Positions 1-7,841 of a stretch of 35,905 bases of DNA are shown in pieces. Source of the DNA: an uncultured SAR116 cluster alpha proteobacterium (lineage in GTDB: Bacteria > Pseudomonadota > Alphaproteobacteria > Puniceispirillales > Marisalimonadaceae); contig CABZCK010000009.1 in assembly GCA_902524215.1 (NCBI GenBank), positions 1-35,905 of the forward strand. The letters run 5' to 3'. A program made the translations under genes and the position numbers. The stretch's first letter is position 1. Each line of letters begins with the position of its first letter. The notes below the pieces were generated by a model. That model did no database searches. It worked only from the letters and a program-made list of their open reading frames with translations, and was not told the origin of the DNA.

Positions 1-1470
1 ATAATTGCTCTTGCTGCATCTATAAGAGGTATAGCAATGTTTTTTCAAATAAAACAAGTATCAAAAGTAACATTAAAAGTCAGCATTGATATTCAAAAAA
101 AATTATCAAATCATTTGTTATTCTCTGATTTAGATATAATTAAAAAAAATTCTTCTGGAAATCATATTTCGAGAATAATGAATGATGTTAATCTAATTAG
201 AGATAGTGTGGAAAGGTCTTTAAATAATTTAATTAGAGATCTAATAACAATTATATTTTTGATAGTTTATTTGATTTGGTTAGATTGGGTTTTGGCTGTA
301 GTTGTCTTATCAATTTATCCACTTGCATTAAAACCGATCATATCCATTGGAAAAAAACAAAGATTTTATGCATTATCATTACAAGAAAAGATGGAGAGCT
401 TAACTTCTTTTTTATCTGAAATTTTTAGAAATATTTCAATGATAAAGTCATATTCATTAGAAAAACTAGAGAAGAATAGAATAAATAAATCTTTAGATAG
501 TTTATTTCTAAGTTTATTTGATATTGTAAAGGGAAGAGCAAAAGTTTTGCCACTTTTAGAAGTGTTGGGAGGAATTGCAGCTGCCTTTATAATTTTAATT
601 GCTAGTTATAGAATTAATTCTGGTTTTATGACAATTGGAAGTGTAATTGGGTTTGTTACTGCATTATTAATGTTAGCTCAACCTGCCAGAGCTTTGGGAA
701 CTTTTAATACTATTTTACAAGAAGGTCTAAGCGCATTGCAAAGAATCTATAAACAATTAAATGAAATGCCAAAAATTGAAAGAACTAGTAATGTTAAAAA
801 AGAACTTAAAATTACAAATAATCCAACTATTGAATTTAAAGATGTAAGTTTTTTTTACGAAAAAAATAAAATTATTCTTGATAAAATTTCCTTTAGAACA
901 AAAAAATCAAAAATGCATATTATTGGTGAAAGTGGTAGCGGGAAATCAACAATATTTAATTTAATCAGTAGATTTATAGATCCTAAAAAAGGGAATATTT
1001 TCATAAATGATGTGAATATAAAAGATGTATCACTTTTTTCTTTGAGACAAAATATAAGTTTAGTTAGTCAAGAAACGATGATATATAACGATACCTTTCA
1101 TAATAATATATCTTTAGGTAAATTAAATGCCACAAAACCAGAAGTAATAGAGGCTGCTAAATTAGCTAATATTCATGATTTTATTATAAGTCAAGAAAAT
1201 GGTTATGATACTGTTATTGGTGAAGCAGGTAGTAATTTATCTGGAGGTCAAAAACAGCGAATTTCAATAGCTAGAGCGTTTTTAAAAAATTCAAAAATCT
1301 TATTGTTAGATGAGGTTACTAGTGCTCTAGATTCTAAAACTTCAAATAATATCTTAAAATCAATTAATCAATTAAGTAAAAATAAAACATGTATATATAT
1401 TTCTCATGATAACTATGAAATAAATAAAAATTCTCAAAAATTAATCATCTCTGATGATAAAATTAATTGA
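1..1470 (+). CDS. MsbA-like ABC exporter, ATP-binding/permease half-transporter (5' truncated by window)
   Basis: The reading frame is open from base 1, so this is the C-terminal 489 residues of a gene that starts outside the window; an internal ATG at 37 is not the start. The visible part is the end of an ABC type-1 transmembrane domain with hydrophobic helices, then a nucleotide-binding domain. That domain has Walker A GESGSGKS (around nt 925-951), the signature LSGGQ (around 1237-1251), Walker B ILLLDEVTSALD and the H-loop ISHD. Fused permease-ATPase proteins of this kind work as homodimers in the inner membrane, and MsbA (about 580 aa) flips lipid A or other lipids. About 90 N-terminal residues are missing. 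The substrate cannot be read from the sequence; a lipid or lipopolysaccharide exporter is the natural guess because pmbA often lies near lipid A genes in alphaproteobacteria. It converges on the phosphatase gene with 2 bases between stops. Confidence 0.9.
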   Translation: MIALAASIRGIAMFFQIKQVSKVTLKVSIDIQKKLSNHLLFSDLDIIKKNSSGNHISRIMNDVNLIRDSVERSLNNLIRDLITIIFLIVYLIWLDWVLAVVVLSIYPLALKPIISIGKKQRFYALSLQEKMESLTSFLSEIFRNISMIKSYSLEKLEKNRINKSLDSLFLSLFDIVKGRAKVLPLLEVLGGIAAAFIILIASYRINSGFMTIGSVIGFVTALLMLAQPARALGTFNTILQEGLSALQRIYKQLNEMPKIERTSNVKKELKITNNPTIEFKDVSFFYEKNKIILDKISFRTKKSKMHIIGESGSGKSTIFNLISRFIDPKKGNIFINDVNIKDVSLFSLRQNISLVSQETMIYNDTFHNNISLGKLNATKPEVIEAAKLANIHDFIISQENGYDTVIGEAGSNLSGGQKQRISIARAFLKNSKILLLDEVTSALDSKTSNNILKSINQLSKNKTCIYISHDNYEINKNSQKLIISDDKIN

Positions 1471-1472
1471 AA

Positions 1473-2141
1473 TCATTCTCTTTTCAGCATTTTCGTAACA
1501 ATTTTTTCAAAAAAATTATTTGCAGTGAAGCTTGCCTCTAAGTCTTTAGGTTTATAAATGTTCCTTACCCAATAAATAAAATCTGCATTCTTATTAGCTT
1601 TGTAATATTTAATATAAAGATCACAAAAAGCATCTAATATGCCAGTCTTTGCATGTTTTATATGAAGATATTTTAACGATAGTTGTTTTTTTGCAACTTC
1701 AGGGCTTTCTTTGGATTTTATAACTTTAAAAAGAAATGAGATTATTCCAGCTCTATCAGCTCCAGATTTACAATGGATTAAGGCAGGGTATTTAATAGAT
1801 TTAAAAACTGCGTTAGCTTTAAAGATCATATTTAAATCTGGTGCCGCACGTGATCTTGCTACTAGATTTACAAGTTCTAATCCATTTTGCTCACACGCTT
1901 TTTTTTCTAGAAACCAGCCACCATCTTTTTTTCCTCCACGAAGGTTTATGATGGTTTTAATTCCAAGTTTTTTATATTTTTTAATTCTTTGAGGTGTTGG
2001 CATATTTGATCTATACATATTATCATCGATTTTATGAAAATTATTGTATAATAGTCTTAAAAAACCATGGTCAATTATTATCATTTCATACCAATATCTT
2101 AAAATTTTGAGTTTATTTTTAAGTATTAGAACCCCCTGCAA
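1473..2141 (-). CDS. Cys-based protein tyrosine/dual-specificity phosphatase-like protein
   Basis: The protein carries the Cys-phosphatase P-loop HCKSGADRAG, with nucleophile Cys124 and phosphate-binding Arg130 (the HCx5R signature). The N-terminal half has the pattern of the alphaproteobacterial family written DHxxLR...NxHxIxxxxxRSxxPxPxxI...LGIxTIxNLRG. The likely reaction is hydrolysis of a phosphoester on a protein, lipid or small molecule; the substrate is unknown. The start shown is TTG at 2141, which overlaps the pmbA stop by 23 bases and gives a basic N-terminal stretch of the length usual for this family. An ATG at 2084 (residue 20) is the alternative. The overlap implies translation coupled to pmbA. 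It contains no membrane segment or clear signal peptide. The phosphatase fold is secure; the role is not. Confidence 0.85.
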   Translation of the reverse strand: MQGVLILKNKLKILRYWYEMIIIDHGFLRLLYNNFHKIDDNMYRSNMPTPQRIKKYKKLGIKTIINLRGGKKDGGWFLEKKACEQNGLELVNLVARSRAAPDLNMIFKANAVFKSIKYPALIHCKSGADRAGIISFLFKVIKSKESPEVAKKQLSLKYLHIKHAKTGILDAFCDLYIKYYKANKNADFIYWVRNIYKPKDLEASFTANNFFEKIVTKMLKRE

Positions 2142-3480
2142 TTGTCATTTCATTTATTAATATACTGGGTGCAGAAACTTTTGAATTAAATTCTAAATTA
2201 CTAGCAGGAACCATTTGTAAAAACATTTCTTTTAAATTTCCTGCTATAGTTGCTTCAGATATTGGATTCGAGAGTTTGCCATTCTTAATCCAAAATCCAC
2301 TAGCTCCTCTACTATAATCACCAGTAATCAAAGAAACGCTTGATCCAAGTAATTCTGTAATATAAAACCCGTTTGAAATATTTTTTATCATATCTTTTTC
2401 ATCAATATTGCCCGGCATAATTATAGCATTACTTACACCTATGCCTGGAGGTGAAGTCAAGCTTCTCACTGCATTACAGTTTGTATTTAAACCTAATTGT
2501 CTTGCTGATGAAAGGTTAAGCAGATAATTTTTTAACATTCCATTAGAAACAAGCTCCATTTTTTTTGTTCCTAAACCCTCTGCATCAAATAATTTTGATC
2601 CTAGTCCTTTGCTTAAATGTGGGTCATCAATGACACTTATTTGTTGATTAGCGATATGTTCATTCAGTTTTCCTTTTAAAAAACTTGTTCCATTTATAAT
2701 TGAAGTTCCATTAATTCCAGAAATTATATGGCTAAGAATTGATTTAGCTACTCTTGGTTCAAAAATTACTGGAAATTTACCTGTCGGTGCTTTAGTAGAC
2801 CCAATTTTATCTAAAACCTTTTTAGCAACTCTCCTAGCTATCAATTTTGGTTCTTCTATATCGTTATAAAATACCTTTGATGAATAATCATAATCTCTAA
2901 CCATTTTATCTGATTTAGAGGCTATGAGTGTCAAAGAATTTAAATTGTTTGATTTAAGATGTTTGTCATAAAAATTATTACTATTAGAATAATAAGTCTC
3001 AGTCTTAGACCACCCTACCTGAACTCCATCACTGACTATTTTATCAGAAAAATTTAGAGCATGATTTTCTATTTCATTAGCTCTTTTCTCTAATTGATCA
3101 ATTGAGGGTTCAAAACTATCATTTGTAAGAATTCTAACTTTTTTATTTACAGGATGCTTATCCATATCATTTTTTGTAGCAATGCCACTAAAATTATCTT
3201 CAGGTGAAACTTTAGCAATTTCTGTAGCTTTATCAGCTAATTTTATTAATGATTTTTCGTCAATTCTATTTGTTGAAAGTATAGAAAATTTTTTACCTTT
3301 AAATACTCTAATTCCAATATTAAATGTATCAAATTCTTCTATTTTTTCTTTTACATTATTTCTAACTTCTAATGATTTTCCATAACTTTTTGATATAATG
3401 ACTTCAGTATCACTAGCACCATTTTTTTTCGATTTATCAAGCAATAGAGAGATTATTTCATTTGTTTTGTACGTTTTCAT
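2119..3480 (-). CDS. pmbA: PmbA/TldE family protein (partner of TldD metalloprotease)
   Basis: A 453-aa protein with the PmbA/TldE layout: an N-terminal alpha/beta domain, then the C-terminal domain with SARQLGLNTNCNAVR, the glycine-rich TSPPGIGVSN segment, and the terminal GDYSRGASGFWIKNG and ISEATIAGNL blocks. It lacks the HExxxH zinc motif, as expected for the non-catalytic TldE half. In known systems TldD and TldE form a heteromeric protease that processes peptides such as microcin B17. The TldD partner is in this window about 10 kb away (13707-15152), also on the minus strand. The ATG start at 3480 is followed downstream by the overlapping phosphatase gene. The gene is divergent from argC across 74 bases. 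Confidence 0.95.
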   Translation of the reverse strand: MKTYKTNEIISLLLDKSKKNGASDTEVIISKSYGKSLEVRNNVKEKIEEFDTFNIGIRVFKGKKFSILSTNRIDEKSLIKLADKATEIAKVSPEDNFSGIATKNDMDKHPVNKKVRILTNDSFEPSIDQLEKRANEIENHALNFSDKIVSDGVQVGWSKTETYYSNSNNFYDKHLKSNNLNSLTLIASKSDKMVRDYDYSSKVFYNDIEEPKLIARRVAKKVLDKIGSTKAPTGKFPVIFEPRVAKSILSHIISGINGTSIINGTSFLKGKLNEHIANQQISVIDDPHLSKGLGSKLFDAEGLGTKKMELVSNGMLKNYLLNLSSARQLGLNTNCNAVRSLTSPPGIGVSNAIIMPGNIDEKDMIKNISNGFYITELLGSSVSLITGDYSRGASGFWIKNGKLSNPISEATIAGNLKEMFLQMVPASNLEFNSKVSAPSILINEMTIAGGSNT

Positions 3481-3554
3481 TTTAGTTATTTTGATTAATT
3501 GATTATAAGTAATTTAAATATTTTTTAATTTCTTTCAATAATTAGAGGATTTGT

Positions 3555-4496
3555 ATGATAAAAAAAGTTTTTATTGATGGTGAAGAAGGAACTACGGGAC
3601 TTCAAATTTATGAAAGATTAGAAAAACATCCAAATATAGAAGTGATTAAAATTGATCCTAATAAAAGAAAGAATTTATTAGAGAAAAAAGAAATGATGAA
3701 AAAGGCTGATCTAGTATTTTTGTGTTTACCTGATTCAGCCTCACGAGAAGCCGTTGCTTTAGGAAAAGAACTTGAAGAACATTGTCCTATTTTTATAGAT
3801 GCTTCCACAGCACACAGAACTTCTGCAATGTGGAGTTATGGATTGCCTGAATTATCAGATGAATACAGAAATAATTTAAATAAATCTAATTTAATTGCAG
3901 TTCCTGGATGTTATGCAACAGGATCAAATCTAATTATATTTCCATTGACCAAGATGGGATTAATTTCTAGTTCTCATCAGTTTATAATTCAAGCAGTTAG
4001 TGGGTTTAGTGGAGGTGGCAAAAATTTAATTGAATATCAGAATAATAATGATTCTCCTTTTTTTTACTATGGATTAAATTTAAATCATAAACATCTCCCA
4101 GAAATTAAATTTCATTGTGGTTTGGAGAATACTCCAATTTTTTTACCATCGGTTGCAAATTTTTATCAAGGTATGATTGTAAATTTATTTTTAACCGTGA
4201 AAGATTTTGAAAAAGAAAACTCTTTCTTTGAGATTGAGAGTTTCTTTTGCGACTATTACCAAAATCAACAATTTATTAAAGTTAAATCTAATAATTCTAA
4301 TAAATTTGCTGATGGTTTCTATAAACCGAACTTAATTGTAAATTCTAACGATGTTGAAATTAATATTTTTAAAAATACAAATAGTGGCCAATTAATAATT
4401 TCTACAAATTTTGATAATCTTGGAAAAGGAGCCTCTGCTGCAGCAATTCAATGTATGAATTTAAGATTTGGTTTTGATGAAATATTAGGGTTGTAG
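3555..4496 (+). CDS. argC: N-acetyl-gamma-glutamyl-phosphate reductase (short, type 2 form)
   Basis: This 313-aa protein has an N-terminal NAD(P)-binding glycine loop (GEEGTTG, residues 9-15) and the catalytic cysteine in the motif VPGCYATG (Cys119), followed by the dehydrogenase/dimerisation domain with the conserved HKHLPEI segment. It reduces N-acetylglutamyl-phosphate to the semialdehyde in arginine biosynthesis, in the cytoplasm. At 313 residues it belongs to the shorter ArgC class rather than the ~345-residue class. An AGAGGA Shine-Dalgarno (3544-3549) lies 5 bases before the ATG and supports this start. The next gene begins 5 bases after its stop, so the two are probably co-transcribed. 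No other arginine gene is in the window. Confidence 0.95.
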   Translation: MIKKVFIDGEEGTTGLQIYERLEKHPNIEVIKIDPNKRKNLLEKKEMMKKADLVFLCLPDSASREAVALGKELEEHCPIFIDASTAHRTSAMWSYGLPELSDEYRNNLNKSNLIAVPGCYATGSNLIIFPLTKMGLISSSHQFIIQAVSGFSGGGKNLIEYQNNNDSPFFYYGLNLNHKHLPEIKFHCGLENTPIFLPSVANFYQGMIVNLFLTVKDFEKENSFFEIESFFCDYYQNQQFIKVKSNNSNKFADGFYKPNLIVNSNDVEINIFKNTNSGQLIISTNFDNLGKGASAAAIQCMNLRFGFDEILGL

Positions 4497-4501
4497 TTAT
4501 A

Positions 4502-5275
4502 ATGGAATGCTTTGTTCATGCAGATAAAAAATATTTTCCAGAATATAATTGGTTTGAAAAAGCAATAAATTATCCTTATAGAGCACCTACAACTTCTTTT
4601 ACATTTAAAAATGGAAAATTTTATCAAGGTATACACATATCACTTAAAAATAGAGTCCCAATTATATCTATTGGATCGAATAGATCTCCATATCAATTAG
4701 AAAATAAATTTGGTATGAAAGAGAATTTATGCGTAACCCCAGCAAAATTATGTAATTCTGTCATTGTTTACGCGGCTTCAATGTCGTCATATGGCTCCAT
4801 CCCTGCAACTCAGTGGCCTTGTGAAGGATCAGTATCTTTTTTGAACTTGCTTTGGTTAAACCAAAATCAATTGCAAATCATGCATCTCTCAGAGGGTTTG
4901 GGAATAGATTATAATTATGTAGAATTGGATAAGGACACAGTAATTCTTCAAGAAGTGGATTATTTTGGGCCTATTTTTGGGTATATATCCATGAAAGGAG
5001 GATATTTATTTGATGGGATTTCTCCATTAAGATTAAAAAATATAAAATCAAATGCAAATACTTTTTTATCTGTTAATGAGTATGAAGCATTAAATAAATT
5101 ATTTTTAGAAAATCCTGGTTGTCATACTTCTCTAGAAAGTTGGTTAAAAAAAATGATTTCTGATAAAAGTAAAAGACTCTTATTAATTAACAAAATGGCT
5201 AAAAAGAGCTTTTTGCCAAAGAATGCACCTTGGAAAATCTTAGATTTAAAAGTTACAGGTAACAATATTTATTAA
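4502..5275 (+). CDS. Conserved hypothetical protein, possible gamma-glutamylcyclotransferase-like fold
   Basis: I do not recognise a named family for this 257-aa protein. Two elements recall the gamma-glutamylcyclotransferase (GGCT/AIG2) fold. One is a strand followed by a GSN loop (PIISIGSN, residues 53-60), like the YGSN substrate-binding loop. The other, about 71 residues later, is an MHLSEG segment (Glu131) followed by a Tyr-rich strand, like the LDxxEG motif that holds the catalytic Glu of human GGCT at similar spacing. The Tyr of YGSN is Ile here. The N-terminal 50 residues and the region after about 170 are extra. There is no signal peptide or membrane helix. It follows argC by 5 bases and precedes the proteorhodopsin promoter region. 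Assignment to the fold is inference; the substrate, if any, is unknown. Confidence 0.8.
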   Translation: MECFVHADKKYFPEYNWFEKAINYPYRAPTTSFTFKNGKFYQGIHISLKNRVPIISIGSNRSPYQLENKFGMKENLCVTPAKLCNSVIVYAASMSSYGSIPATQWPCEGSVSFLNLLWLNQNQLQIMHLSEGLGIDYNYVELDKDTVILQEVDYFGPIFGYISMKGGYLFDGISPLRLKNIKSNANTFLSVNEYEALNKLFLENPGCHTSLESWLKKMISDKSKRLLLINKMAKKSFLPKNAPWKILDLKVTGNNIY

Positions 5276-5438
5276 TATAATTATAGATTGCTACTATATA
5301 TTGTTATTAAATGAACAAAAAGCAATAATTTGAAAAATCAAGAAAAATAATTATTTTTTTTTGAAAATAAATTATTCAATAAATTCAATAGGATAATTTA
5401 AATTTTTCTTAATTCCAAAAAAGAGATCGTTTTAACAG

Positions 5439-5467
5439 TTGATTCATGTTCATTTAGAACATATTCT
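5439..5467 (+). promoter_or_regulatory. Candidate sigma70-type promoter for proteorhodopsin
   Basis: TTGATT (5439-5444) and TATTCT (5462-5467) are separated by exactly 17 bases, each matching 4 of 6 consensus positions. Transcription would start near 5474, giving a leader of about 53 bases. The same -35 hexamer with a 17-base spacer precedes coxC. In such A/T-rich DNA chance matches are common, so this is a prediction only. Confidence 0.45.
5446..5462. promoter_or_regulatory. 17-bp perfect dyad (ATGTTC-N5-GAACAT), possible operator
   Basis: The half-sites ATGTTC (5446-5451) and GAACAT (5457-5462) are perfect inverted repeats around a 5-base A/T centre. The dyad occupies the spacer between the candidate -35 and -10 hexamers, where a bound protein would block or reshape promoter recognition. 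This geometry suggests a dimeric regulator, but none can be named. It is not the GTTC-N7-GTTC direct repeat of the alphaproteobacterial LexA box. Confidence 0.4.
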
Positions 5468-5473
5468 CTTGAA

Positions 5474-5493
5474 AAATTAGTTTAATCTAATTT
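5474..5493 (+). promoter_or_regulatory. Inverted repeat at predicted 5' end of proteorhodopsin mRNA
   Basis: AAATTAG (5474-5480) and CTAATTT (5487-5493) can form a 7-bp stem with a 6-base loop. If transcription starts near 5474, the hairpin sits at the very 5' end of the message, a position known in other bacteria to slow mRNA decay. The stem has only one G-C pair, so stability is modest. A purely chance A/T repeat cannot be excluded. Confidence 0.3.
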
Positions 5494-5513
5494 CGAGCGA
5501 ATTTTAACTTATA

Positions 5514-5520
5514 GGGGAGG
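5514..5520 (+). promoter_or_regulatory. Strong Shine-Dalgarno of proteorhodopsin
   Basis: GGGGAGG ends 6 bases before the ATG at 5527. It is one of the strongest ribosome binding sites in the window, where most genes have weak or no recognisable sites. It fixes the start codon and fits very high expression of the pump. Confidence 0.8.
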
Positions 5521-5526
5521 TCCTTA

Positions 5527-6288
5527 ATGTCGTTCAAATTTTTAAAATATATATTACCAGCAATGCTATTTGCTGGACTACCAACTCTAAGTTTTGCTTC
5601 TGGCAACTTAGAGCCTACAGATCCAGTAGGTATAACTTTTTGGATCATCTCTATTGCTATGGTAGCAGCAGCCACATTCTTTTTCCTTGAATCACTTAGA
5701 TTTGAAGGTAAATGGAGAACTTCTTTAGTTGTTGGCGGCTTAGTATGTATGGTGGCAGCAGTTCATTATTTTTACATGAGAGATGTTTGGGTTTCCACAG
5801 GAGCATCACCTACTGTGTTTAGATATGTAGACTGGATTATTACTGTTCCATTACAAATGATAGAGTTCTACATTATACTTGCAGCATGTACTACTATTGC
5901 AATGGGTGTATTCTGGAGACTATTTATAGGTTCCGTGATAATGCTTGTTGGTGGATATTTAGGTGAAGCTGGATTTATAAATGCTACACTTGGATTTGTT
6001 ATTGGAATGGCTGGTTGGATTTATATACTGTATGAAATCTTTGCTGGTGAAGCTGGTAAAGTTAGTGCATCTGATGCACCTGAGGCAGTACAATCAGGTT
6101 TTTCAACAATGAGATGGATTGTTACAATCGGTTGGGCGATTTACCCAATTGGTTATTTTGTAGGATATATGGCTGGAGGCGCTGATGCTAATAGTCTTAA
6201 TATGATCTATAATATTGCTGACGTTCTAAATAAAATCGGATTTTGTTTAGCAATTTGGGCAGCTGCAGACTCAACTGCAAAAGCTTAA
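5527..6288 (+). CDS. Proteorhodopsin, light-driven proton pump, blue-absorbing type (Gln at tuning site)
   Basis: A 253-aa seven-helix rhodopsin with an N-terminal signal peptide (cleavage probably near residues 24-26). Helix C reads RYVDWIITVPLQMIEFY. It gives the Schiff-base counter-ion/acceptor Asp102, Thr106, proton donor Glu113 and the spectral tuning residue Gln110, equivalent to D97, T101, E108 and Q105 of green proteorhodopsin. His80 corresponds to H75. The retinal-binding Lys is Lys236 in VLNKIGF. With retinal it pumps protons out across the inner membrane using light. Gln at the tuning site is established as the blue-absorbing form (around 490 nm), usual in clear open-ocean or deeper water. 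A strong terminator follows directly, then the retinal-synthesis genes. Its strong ribosome site and fewer Lys/Asn codons than the crt genes fit high expression. Confidence 0.99.
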   Translation: MSFKFLKYILPAMLFAGLPTLSFASGNLEPTDPVGITFWIISIAMVAAATFFFLESLRFEGKWRTSLVVGGLVCMVAAVHYFYMRDVWVSTGASPTVFRYVDWIITVPLQMIEFYIILAACTTIAMGVFWRLFIGSVIMLVGGYLGEAGFINATLGFVIGMAGWIYILYEIFAGEAGKVSASDAPEAVQSGFSTMRWIVTIGWAIYPIGYFVGYMAGGADANSLNMIYNIADVLNKIGFCLAIWAAADSTAKA

Positions 6289-6309
6289 ATAAAACATAAC
6301 TTTTATAAG

Positions 6310-6338
6310 GCCAGCCCTTTTGGGCTGGCTTTTTTTTT
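6310..6338 (+). terminator. Rho-independent terminator after proteorhodopsin
   Basis: GCCAGCCC (6310-6317), a TTTT loop, GGGCTGGC (6322-6329) and a run of nine T (6330-6338). The perfect 8-bp GC-rich stem stands out in an A/T-rich region. It should end most proteorhodopsin transcripts before crtI, 25 bases further on. Confidence 0.95.
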
Positions 6339-6362
6339 AATCTAAATTTAAAATATTTCAAA

Positions 6363-7841
6363 ATGAGCAAAGAAAAGAAAATAAATTCAATTGTTGTTGG
6401 ATCTGGTTTTGGCGGTATCGCCAGTGCTCTAAGACTAAGAGCTTTAGGGCACAACGTAACTTTGATTGATAGATTACCAGAAATTGGTGGTAGAGCCCAA
6501 GTTTTTAATTTAAAAGGATTTAAGCATGATGCTGGTCCTACAGTTATTACTGCTCCATTTATGTTTGACGAGTTATTTAGTTTGTTTGGTGAGAATAGAG
6601 AAAAATATCTAAAATTTGTTGCTTTAAATCCATGGTATAGATTTTATTTTCATGATAAATCTTCTTTTGACTATTGTAAAACAGTAAAAGATACGAAACT
6701 TGAAATTAAAAAATTTTCTAATGATGACGCGGAGGGTTATGAAAAGTTATTAAAAATTTCAAAAGATATCTTTGATATTGGATTTACTCAATTATCAGAC
6801 AAGCCATTTACTTCTTTTTGGTTCATGTGTAAACAAATACCGGCATTAATTAAATTAAAAGCTCATTTAACGGTTTCACAATTAGTTGGAAAATACTTAA
6901 AAAATCCAAAAATACGTTCAGCATTTTCAATCCACCCTTTGCTAGTTGGAGGTAATCCTTTTAACACGACTTCTATATATGCATTAATTCATTATTTAGA
7001 AAGGAATTGGGGAGTGTATTTTTGTATGGGTGGAACAGGAAAAATTATTACAGAATTGAAAAAATTAATGTTAAGGCAAAAAATTGAAATAAAATTAAAT
7101 ATAGATATAAAAAATGTTAATTTAGAAAGTGGAAAGATTGTTTCTATATCGGATAATAATAATAATCTTTATAAATGTGATAAATTAATTTTTAATGGTG
7201 ATCCTCCGACCTTTTATAAAGAAATTTTGAAAACAAAAAAAAGAAAAAAATTTTTACCTGAATTTTTTACAAAATATTCTATGGGGATGTTTGTTCTTTT
7301 TTTTGGAACAACTAAAAATTATCCAAAAGTTGCGCATCATACTATATGGATGGGACAAAGATTTGAAGGCTTGTTAAAAGATATATTTGACAAAAAAATC
7401 CTTGCTAAAGATTTTTCTCTTTATATTCATAGACCTACAGCTACTGATAAAAGTTTTGCTCCTAAAGGGTGCGATAGTTTTTATGTTTTATGTCCAGTAC
7501 CGAATTTACAAGGTAAAGTAGATTGGAAGGTTGAAGGAGATAATTTAAAAGAAAGAATAATTGAAAGTTTAGACAAAACTATATTGCCGGAATTAAAACA
7601 AAGTATTTGTAATGATTTCTATATGACACCTAACGAATTTAAAAATCAATATAGGTCAATGCACGGCGCTGGTTTTTCAATTGCTCCTATTTTTTTACAA
7701 TCAGCTTGGTTTAGATACCATAATAAAGATCGGCATATTAAGAATTTATATTTTGCTTCATCTGGTTCTCATCCTGGAGCAGGTATACCAGGTGTATTAT
7801 CATCAGCAAAAGTGGTTGAAAATATTATATTAAATGAGTAA
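6363..7841 (+). CDS. crtI: Phytoene desaturase (phytoene to lycopene)
   Basis: The 492-aa protein opens with a dinucleotide-binding fold (VVGSGFGGIASALRLRALGH, then an acidic end of strand 2, LID) and ends with the bacterial carotenoid desaturase signature SSGSHPGAGIPGVLSSAK. CrtI is an FAD-dependent membrane-associated enzyme that introduces four double bases-equivalents of unsaturation (four desaturations) into phytoene to give lycopene. Length is normal for the family. The ATG comes 25 bases after the terminator and has no clear Shine-Dalgarno; a weak TAAAAT (6349-6354) could serve as a -10 for a nearly leaderless transcript. It overlaps crtB by 8 bases, so crtI, crtB and crtY form a tight unit. 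Confidence 0.97.
   Translation: MSKEKKINSIVVGSGFGGIASALRLRALGHNVTLIDRLPEIGGRAQVFNLKGFKHDAGPTVITAPFMFDELFSLFGENREKYLKFVALNPWYRFYFHDKSSFDYCKTVKDTKLEIKKFSNDDAEGYEKLLKISKDIFDIGFTQLSDKPFTSFWFMCKQIPALIKLKAHLTVSQLVGKYLKNPKIRSAFSIHPLLVGGNPFNTTSIYALIHYLERNWGVYFCMGGTGKIITELKKLMLRQKIEIKLNIDIKNVNLESGKIVSISDNNNNLYKCDKLIFNGDPPTFYKEILKTKKRKKFLPEFFTKYSMGMFVLFFGTTKNYPKVAHHTIWMGQRFEGLLKDIFDKKILAKDFSLYIHRPTATDKSFAPKGCDSFYVLCPVPNLQGKVDWKVEGDNLKERIIESLDKTILPELKQSICNDFYMTPNEFKNQYRSMHGAGFSIAPIFLQSAWFRYHNKDRHIKNLYFASSGSHPGAGIPGVLSSAKVVENIILNE

Larger units (their letters stand above)
5276..5526 (+). promoter_or_regulatory. Proteorhodopsin upstream/leader region (longest non-coding stretch)
   Basis: These 251 bases are the largest gene-free stretch in a window where most gaps are under 60 bases. 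No ORF of note is present. The first ~140 bases are A/T-rich with only weak inverted repeats (for example ATTGCT 5287-5292 with AGCAAT 5321-5326). The last ~90 bases hold a candidate promoter, a dyad, a hairpin and a strong ribosome binding site, listed separately. Confidence 0.7.

Noticed and set aside
5287-5326. ATTGCT/AGCAAT inverted repeat and nearby A/T hairpins as a terminator for the gene at 4502-5275
   Set aside because: The stem is 6 bp with a 28-base loop and no T-run directly after it; the other repeats are A/T-only and imperfect.
5446-5462. Reading the ATGTTC/GAACAT dyad as a LexA (SOS) box
   Set aside because: The alphaproteobacterial LexA site is a direct repeat, GTTC-N7-GTTC. 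Here the GTTC is inverted against GAAC with a 5-base centre.
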